A stretch of 10,613 nt of DNA from assembly GCA_001662425.1 (NCBI GenBank), contig BDDC01002763.1, positions 1 through 10,613 of the forward strand, given 5' to 3'. The DNA is from Chlamydomonas sphaeroides (taxonomy: Eukaryota > Chlorophyta > Chlorophyceae > Chlamydomonadales > Chlamydomonadaceae). Of this stretch, positions 9,101 through 10,613 are shown one piece after another (the stretch's first letter is position 1; each line of letters begins with the position of its first letter). A program made the position numbers and the translations under genes. The notes beneath the pieces are model-generated. The model saw nothing but the letters and a program-made list of their open reading frames with translations. It had not been told where the DNA came from and did no database searches.

Positions 9101-10581
9101 CGCCCATCAGAGCCGGGCGCCGTGCCCAGAGCTTGCCTCCATGCTCGCCAACCTCCCTCGCCTCGTCTGCCGCAGGGCTCACGCGAGCTGAACCCGGCAC
9201 GCGTGCCATACGGCTTCCTCCACGAGCCCCTCCGCCGCTTCCCCGCCGGCTACCCCGTGCTGTTCGACACACGGCTGAGCGCCAAGCGCGCCGAGCAGGC
9301 CATCACCTACGTCCGCGACGGCTCCTTCCTGTCTGCCACCCTCACCAAGTGAGCGTCGCCGCGGCTCACAGCGGCTCCTCTGAAGACGTGCCACCCTCCC
9401 CGCACGGGCGTGGGTCTGCTGAGCTGCGGATGCGCGTGTGGTCTGTGCGCGTCTACCCACGGCACCTCACGCACCTGCCGACCCCTGTCGCCTGCCCTCC
9501 CGTCCGCGCCCTGCCTGCCCCAGGTCGCTGCGCGCCCAGCTGGTGACGTACAACCCGGACGCCCAGGTGTTCGGCTACTGGCGTGTGGACCTCGCCTGGT
9601 CCGACAGCGGCGTCATCGACGGCAAGATGCGGCTGCTGGGGCTGCCCGCCATCAGCTACGGAGAGTCCATCCGCAACATGAAGGTGTGCGCAAAACAGTG
9701 GTGGCGCAGCGGGCAGCAGGCGGGGGCGAGGGGCAGCCGGCTCCCTGCGGCCGTCTGCCGCTCCCGTCAGCGCGCTGTACGCCCAACCTAACACCGCCTC
9801 CAGTGCAGCGCCACCTTCCCTGGCGAGTCTTACGGGCTTGAGCCGGCGCACTGCCTATCCCCATACTGCACCTCCCTCCCACCTCCCACCTCCCTGCCCG
9901 CAGGTGTCGCGCTTCCTGCCCGACTTCTTCCTGGTGCTGCTGGTGCTCGGGTACTGCGCCCTTACCGCATACGGTGCGGCCTGCGGGCTGCGGCGAGGTC
10001 TGCAGCTCTCGCCAAGCGCTCCTACAGCTCTGTCTTCACTGCTGCCTCCCGCCTCGTGGCCGCAGACATCTACTGCCAGCTGCAGGCGCAGGCCAGCCGC
10101 CGCCGGCTGGTGATCCGCCACGCGCACAAGGTGAGGCCCGCATGGCGACATGGGCAGGAGCGCTCCGGCCCCGTCAGCCGCTAGCTGTGCAGAGTGTGGG
10201 CCGGCAGGGTGGCGCATGGGACGGGCTCTGTGGTGCTCGCTCGCGACAGCCCTGATGAGACCAGGGGGGGGGGGCCGTCCCCCACCCGCCTCCCGCAGGC
10301 TGCCCGCCAGGCGCGGCGGCAAGCCAAGCTGCGGCCAGGCGAGCTGGCCGCCGACTCTTCGTCCGACGGCGGCAGCGACAGCGACTTTGAGGAGGCGAGA
10401 GGTGAGCGGCCAGCCGCGGAGCTCAGGCGTTTGGGGCAGCGCGGCGGCGTCGCTACGGTTCCGCTTGTGCTTCCTGTCCTGCTGATGCGGCATGCCCCGC
10501 TTGCTCACCGCTACCGCAGGCCGCGGCCCTGCTGGACCCTTGGGCGTGGGCTCTCGCACGCTCAAGTTCCACATGCGCATG
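1..10581 (+). CDS. Giant polycystin (PKD2)-like membrane protein with Hyp-rich stalk and five Ig-like/DUF5011-type modules; partial at both ends, 25 exons
   Basis: Exons by hand: <1-998, 1269-1340, 1681-1842, 1986-2174, 2365-2629, 2861-3255, 3460-3608, 3790-3961, 4058-4180, 4290-4661, 4789-5106, 5329-5472, 5701-5811, 5960-6788, 7082-7167, 7282-7338, 7466-7624, 7765-8691, 8804-9031, 9176-9348, 9524-9683, 9904-9997, 10066-10130, 10299-10401, 10520-10581. The first complete codon starts at base 3. All introns are GT..AG and every junction keeps frame, giving about 2137 residues. Domain order: Pro-rich stalk (1-332), Ig-like modules (about 357-1071), SEA-like module (about 1072-1182), disordered part, Ala-rich helices (about 1433-1620), TOP domain (about 1835-2029), S2 helix (about 2030-2060), cytosolic linker (2061-2137). 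The polycystin call rests on the TOP segment around 9320-9640 followed by a hydrophobic helix. The role is inferred: a surface or ciliary protein with a channel-like membrane domain, possibly a mastigoneme axial protein. Exon edges are predictions; those of exon 2 and exon 9 are least certain. Confidence 0.85.
720..827 (+). repeat. 30-bp tandem repeat, about 3.5 copies, encoding SPQPPSPPPP
   Basis: Units begin at about 721, 751, 781 and 811 (the last partial). The four base differences between neighbouring full units fall at third codon positions and are silent. The array forms the densest part of the Pro-rich stalk and then passes into PPTPPPP-type sequence. Confidence 0.9.
999..1268 (+). 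other. Intron 1 with a possible alternative acceptor at 1132-1133
   Basis: The donor is GTGAGT at 999; in-frame reading past it meets a stop at 1110-1112. I prefer the acceptor CAG ending at 1268 because it follows about 90 bases of C/T-rich tract. The alternative CTGCAG ending at 1133 is also phase 0 and would add 45 residues at the start of exon 2, including a hydrophobic run CCLALALIVW. The choice affects protein topology and needs transcript data. Confidence 0.6.
1341..1680 (+). other. Intron 2 (340 bp), longest non-coding stretch
   Basis: It starts with GTGCGC after a GAG codon and ends with CCGCAG at 1680. It is G/C-rich without obvious repeats. Several frames are open across it, but translation gives no recognisable domain and the flanking exons join in phase 0 into a sensible Ig-like start (..PPE then VTLAGPS..). 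I see no RNA gene or promoter in it. Confidence 0.75.
1681..2051 (+). other. Ig-like/DUF5011-type module 1 (exons 1681-1842 and 1986-2051)
   Basis: The module opens with VTLAGPSLLTLEVYSAYVEQ, followed by GASALD, the usual 'strand, strand, Y-x-[DE]-x-G-A-x-A-x-D' start of DUF5011/HYR repeats, and closes after the intron with VTYTAVDGAGNVG, the typical last-but-one strand 'V-T-Y-x-A-x-D-x-A-G-N'. The join across 1842/1986 is phase 0. In this family the fold is an extracellular beta-sandwich used as a spacer or adhesion unit. The usual 'D-G-D-L-T' turn is degraded to REGRLPVRV. The short preceding exon (1269-1340, ending ..IPDTEPPE) supplies the entry linker. Confidence 0.8.
1939..1970 (+). repeat. 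GAT/GCT trinucleotide microsatellite in intron 3
   Basis: An imperfect run of GATGAT/GATGCT triplets lies just before the TAG acceptor at 1985. It interrupts the usual pyrimidine tract of that acceptor. Confidence 0.8.
2052..2123 (+). other. Cys-rich linker 1 (four Cys)
   Basis: Directly after module 1 comes DSCAAGGSEFRC..KCSVFRSC, with pattern C-x8-C-x5-C-S-x4-C. A hydrophilic Gln-rich tail follows to the donor at 2175. The same layout recurs after modules 2, 3 and 4, so I treat it as a repeated small disulfide-bonded unit. No named family is recognised with confidence. Confidence 0.6.
2365..2961 (+). other. Ig-like/DUF5011-type module 2 (exons 2365-2629 and 2861-2961)
   Basis: It starts with DTIPPVLTVLGSGT, then VVRVGDAYVDAGANATDE, a textbook DUF5011 opening, and ends with LVTYRAVDDAGNAARLV. 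Between lies a longer, Pro/Gly-rich insertion (GPPGQPPTF). The intron 2630-2860 splits a Gly codon (phase 1) and restores the final strand. A donor at 2599 would also look usable, but it breaks the frame into the next exon. Asn-Asp-Thr near 2863 is an N-glycosylation sequon. Confidence 0.85.
2962..3036 (+). other. Cys-rich linker 2 (four Cys)
   Basis: The sequence is CRSPEFTC, an acidic/Pro spacer, then CSAGGIC, matching the C-x6-C-x10-C-S-x4-C layout of the other linkers. It follows the last strand of module 2 (..RRVYVL) without a gap. Confidence 0.6.
3085..3811 (+). other. Ig-like module 3, divergent (exons to 3255, 3460-3608, 3790-3811)
   Basis: The opening is PRFVLNSVSTIVIPQGASYQ, followed by a Cys pair and GATATVKSPGDLSGQ, in which the 'D-L-S-G-Q' corresponds to the family's 'D-G-D-L-T' turn. 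Exon 3460-3608 gives PGNYTITFHLTW, replacing the usual 'G-x-Y-x-V-T-Y'. The closing strand is RTLVVEA across a phase-2 junction (3608/3790). Four extra Cys sit inside the module, suggesting internal disulfides. It is more divergent than modules 1 and 2 but in register with them. Confidence 0.65.
3271..3295 (+). repeat. CAGCG pentamer repeat, 5 units, in intron 6
   Basis: Four CAGCG units and one TAGCG variant lie in tandem shortly after the donor at 3256. The repeat is in an intron and is probably a neutral minisatellite. Confidence 0.75.
3812..3865 (+). other. Cys-rich linker 3 (four Cys)
   Basis: CAGERVCSDGRCSVDGAC is the shortest and clearest copy of the linker, C-x5-C-x4-C-S-x4-C. A Gly/Ser spacer then leads into module 4. 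It resembles a fragment of an EGF-like unit but lacks six cysteines. Confidence 0.6.
3911..4481 (+). other. Ig-like/DUF5011-type module 4 (exons to 3961, 4058-4180, 4290-4481)
   Basis: It opens NAAPVLTLSVSEA and continues VSVKRGIAYQRC, then GTATDAEDGDLTAQI, a very good match to the 'A-x-D-x-E-D-G-D-L-T' turn of DUF5011. An insertion with four Cys (CPPDDCAKTQC, later SEC) precedes the closing strands LRFVVYDSKGASASAVRTI. The acceptor before exon 4058 is AAG rather than CAG or TAG, which is unusual, but it is the choice that keeps frame with a normal-sized intron and a continuous domain. Confidence 0.75.
4485..4562 (+). other. Cys-rich linker 4 (four Cys)
   Basis: CAAGEEYC, a Gly-rich spacer, then CSAVSC: C-x6-C-x12-C-S-x3-C. 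It is followed by a charged stretch (EERRRVQAL) and the start of module 5. Confidence 0.6.
4605..5106 (+). other. Ig-like/DUF5011-type module 5 (exons to 4661 and 4789-5106)
   Basis: It opens AQPPRLFLLPGS. After the phase-0 junction 4661/4789 come CAATANDTADGDVTASIT (the 'D-G-D-V-T' turn), then a Cys-containing insertion (CPDAAASCVGC), and GRYRVTYAVTATGGRTSRTL as the closing strands. Unlike modules 1-4 it has no CS-type Cys linker after it; the chain goes straight on to a different module. N-D-T near base 4908 is a possible N-glycosylation site. Confidence 0.75.
5329..6036 (+). other. Putative SEA-like alpha/beta module (exons 5329-5472, 5701-5811, start of 5960-6788)
   Basis: The order is beta strand (TVIELRLF), a helix rich in Ala/Arg (AAEAFAARLASNATARL), a loop and a strand ALGISLGSVRSLAL, then two long strands ASYIVRVR and VVITVTTGSS. 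A strand-helix-strand pattern with 'F-x-x-x-L..l-G-I-s-x-x-x-V' occurs in SEA domains and other ferredoxin-like domains near membranes. All joins are phase 0. No autocleavage motif (G-S-V-V-V type) or GPS motif is visible. The family assignment is a guess from pattern; a structure prediction would decide. Confidence 0.35.
6037..6788 (+). other. Low-complexity hydrophilic segment of long exon 5960-6788
   Basis: This part is Ala/Ser/Gly/Gln-rich with an acidic patch (GDEGDEGSD) and four [RK]RRS or RRS motifs: RRRSAL (about 6070), RRRSAE (about 6174), KRRRSQ (about 6330) and LRRSLQ (about 6662). It has no predicted strand or membrane pattern and is probably disordered. The dibasic sites could be proteolytic or phosphorylation sites depending on the side of the membrane; topology inferred here puts them outside. 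A short Cys pair (SCGTAL..NSTC) lies near the end, just before the phase-1 donor at 6789. Confidence 0.5.
7082..7990 (+). other. Ala-rich helical, probably coiled-coil region (exons 7082-7167, 7282-7338, 7466-7624, 7765-)
   Basis: Four exons encode a run of Ala/Leu/Glu/Gln-rich sequence without Pro or Gly clusters, for example SQLGTLAEAMEQQQ, ARAAQAQLGARLDEAGALL, ALAATLGLLQAALNEAGEV and AVASRAAANATAMYQSLAAE. Heptad-like spacing of Ala/Leu suggests long amphipathic helices. The first part (VDLVGLAVGLLAGSV) is mildly hydrophobic but short and not a convincing membrane span. Polycystins and algal relatives often have helical sequence before the channel; here its role is unknown. Confidence 0.5.
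7991..8667 (+). other. Low-complexity Gly/Arg/Ser segment leading to the TOP domain
   Basis: The later part of exon 7765-8691 begins with a basic patch (GQRRRRGRAL), has a Trp-containing amphipathic stretch (WPHWLRGLPAWLQRAAVAG, about 8157-8213), then Gly/Glu-rich and Ser/Gly-rich tracts up to about 8565. It ends with an ordered-looking YDYSLWDVRNAERLRTAGLN. No stretch of about 20 uncharged hydrophobic residues is present, so the S1 helix expected before a polycystin TOP domain is not found here. Confidence 0.5.
8668..9683 (+). other. Polycystin TOP (extracellular) domain, four exons
   Basis: Exons 8668-8691 (end of a longer exon), 8804-9031, 9176-9348 and 9524-9683 encode it. Marks of the family: the entry VLVGLLLHQVRRSNADI, GIGVDPVFNRHSALYDD, FYNTSQ then VPYGFLHE, AITYVRDGSFLSATL, and the diagnostic SLRAQLVTYNPDAQVF followed by YWRVDLAWSDSGVIDG. 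In PKD2-type channels this corresponds to 'F-I-D-x-x-T-x-x-V-x-V-x-F-x-x-Y-N' and the following strand with 'E/D-x-x-x-G'. The domain sits between S1 and S2 and caps the tetrameric pore. Junctions are phase 0, 0 and 2. Confidence 0.85.
9904..9997 (+). other. Transmembrane helix, equivalent to polycystin S2
   Basis: The exon encodes VSRFLPDFFLVLLVLGYCAL followed by TAYGAACGLRR: about 22 hydrophobic residues ending in basic residues, as expected for a helix leaving the membrane on the cytosolic side. It joins the end of the TOP domain directly (phase 0, 9683/9904). It is the only convincing membrane span I find in the window. Confidence 0.75.
10066..10581 (+). other. Cytosolic S2-S3 linker, basic then acidic (exons 10066-10130, 10299-10401, 10520-10581)
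   Basis: After S2 come DIYCQLQAQASRRRLVIRHA, then AARQARRQAKLRPGEL (strongly basic), an acidic Ser/Asp cluster DSSSDGGSDSDFEEARG, and a Gly-rich end GPLGVGSRTLKFHMRM. The positive charge next to S2 fits the positive-inside rule. The S-D/E cluster matches casein kinase II consensus (S-x-x-D/E). This linker appears longer than the short S2-S3 loop of animal PKD2. The reading continues beyond the window after a donor at 10582. Confidence 0.65.
10264..10274 (+). repeat. Poly-G run (11 G) in intron 23
   Basis: An uninterrupted run of 11 G lies about 25 bases before the acceptor at 10298. It is intronic, so length errors here would not affect the protein. Confidence 0.9.
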
Positions 10582-10587
10582 GTGCGA

Positions 10588-10613
10588 GGGGGAAAGGGAG
10601 GGAGGGAGGGAGG
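10588..10613 (+). repeat. GGGA tandem repeat / potential G-quadruplex at the start of intron 25
   Basis: GGGGG, AAA, then GGGA repeated to the window end gives at least four G-runs of three or more with short loops. It starts within 10 bases of the donor GTGCGAG at 10582 and probably extends rightward. Confidence 0.85.

Noticed and set aside
9804..9826. Possible 23-bp micro-exon between the TOP domain and S2
   Set aside because: It would need a donor GTCTTA and leave phase 2, which does not match the phase-0 start of the S2 exon at 9904. Direct joining 9683/9904 keeps frame and gives the expected TOP-to-S2 order.
1..10613. tRNA, rRNA, transposon ends, terminal inverted repeats
   Set aside because: I scanned for these by eye on both strands and saw no convincing structure. 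A covariance-model search and a repeat-library search would be needed for a firm negative.

Overview
The window is GC-rich nuclear DNA that looks like a chlorophycean (volvocine / Chlamydomonas-type) green alga. The signs are strong G/C preference at third codon positions, many short introns (about 70-340 bp) with GTGAGT/GTGCGG-like donors and pyrimidine-rich ..CCGCAG acceptors, and a Ser-Pro/Hyp-rich extracellular domain of the kind found in algal wall and flagellar glycoproteins. Species cannot be told from the sequence.

I read the whole window as the interior of ONE very large plus-strand gene that runs off both ends. I assembled 25 exons by hand (about 6.4 kb of coding sequence, about 2137 residues in this window). 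Every one of the 24 complete introns has GT..AG ends and every junction keeps the reading frame. Neither start codon, stop codon, promoter nor poly(A) site is present.

Layout along the protein: (1) positions 1-998, a proline/serine-rich stalk with a 20-residue tandem repeat (60 bp x 3) at the left edge and a 10-residue SPQPPSPPPP repeat (30 bp x 3.5); (2) 1269-5106, five tandem Ig-like/cadherin-like beta-sandwich modules of the DUF5011/HYR type, the first four each followed by a small four-cysteine linker; (3) 5329-6036, a probable alpha/beta (SEA-like) module; (4) 6037-6788, a low-complexity hydrophilic segment with repeated RRS motifs; (5) 7082-8691, Ala-rich helical, probably coiled-coil sequence and a low-complexity Gly/Ser part; (6) 8668-9683, a polycystin extracellular TOP domain; (7) 9904-9997, a transmembrane helix equivalent to polycystin S2; (8) 10066-10581, a basic then acidic cytosolic S2-S3 linker. 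The rest of the channel should lie to the right of the window.

The inferred product is a giant surface protein: a long glycosylated stalk and Ig-like rod joined directly to a PKD2-like membrane domain. That architecture recalls the mastigoneme axial protein (Mstax) of Chlamydomonas cilia, described as Hyp-rich, nearly 8,000 residues and ending in a PKD2-like membrane domain. Orthology is not shown here; it is a hypothesis from domain order. No second gene, RNA gene, transposon or CRISPR array was found.
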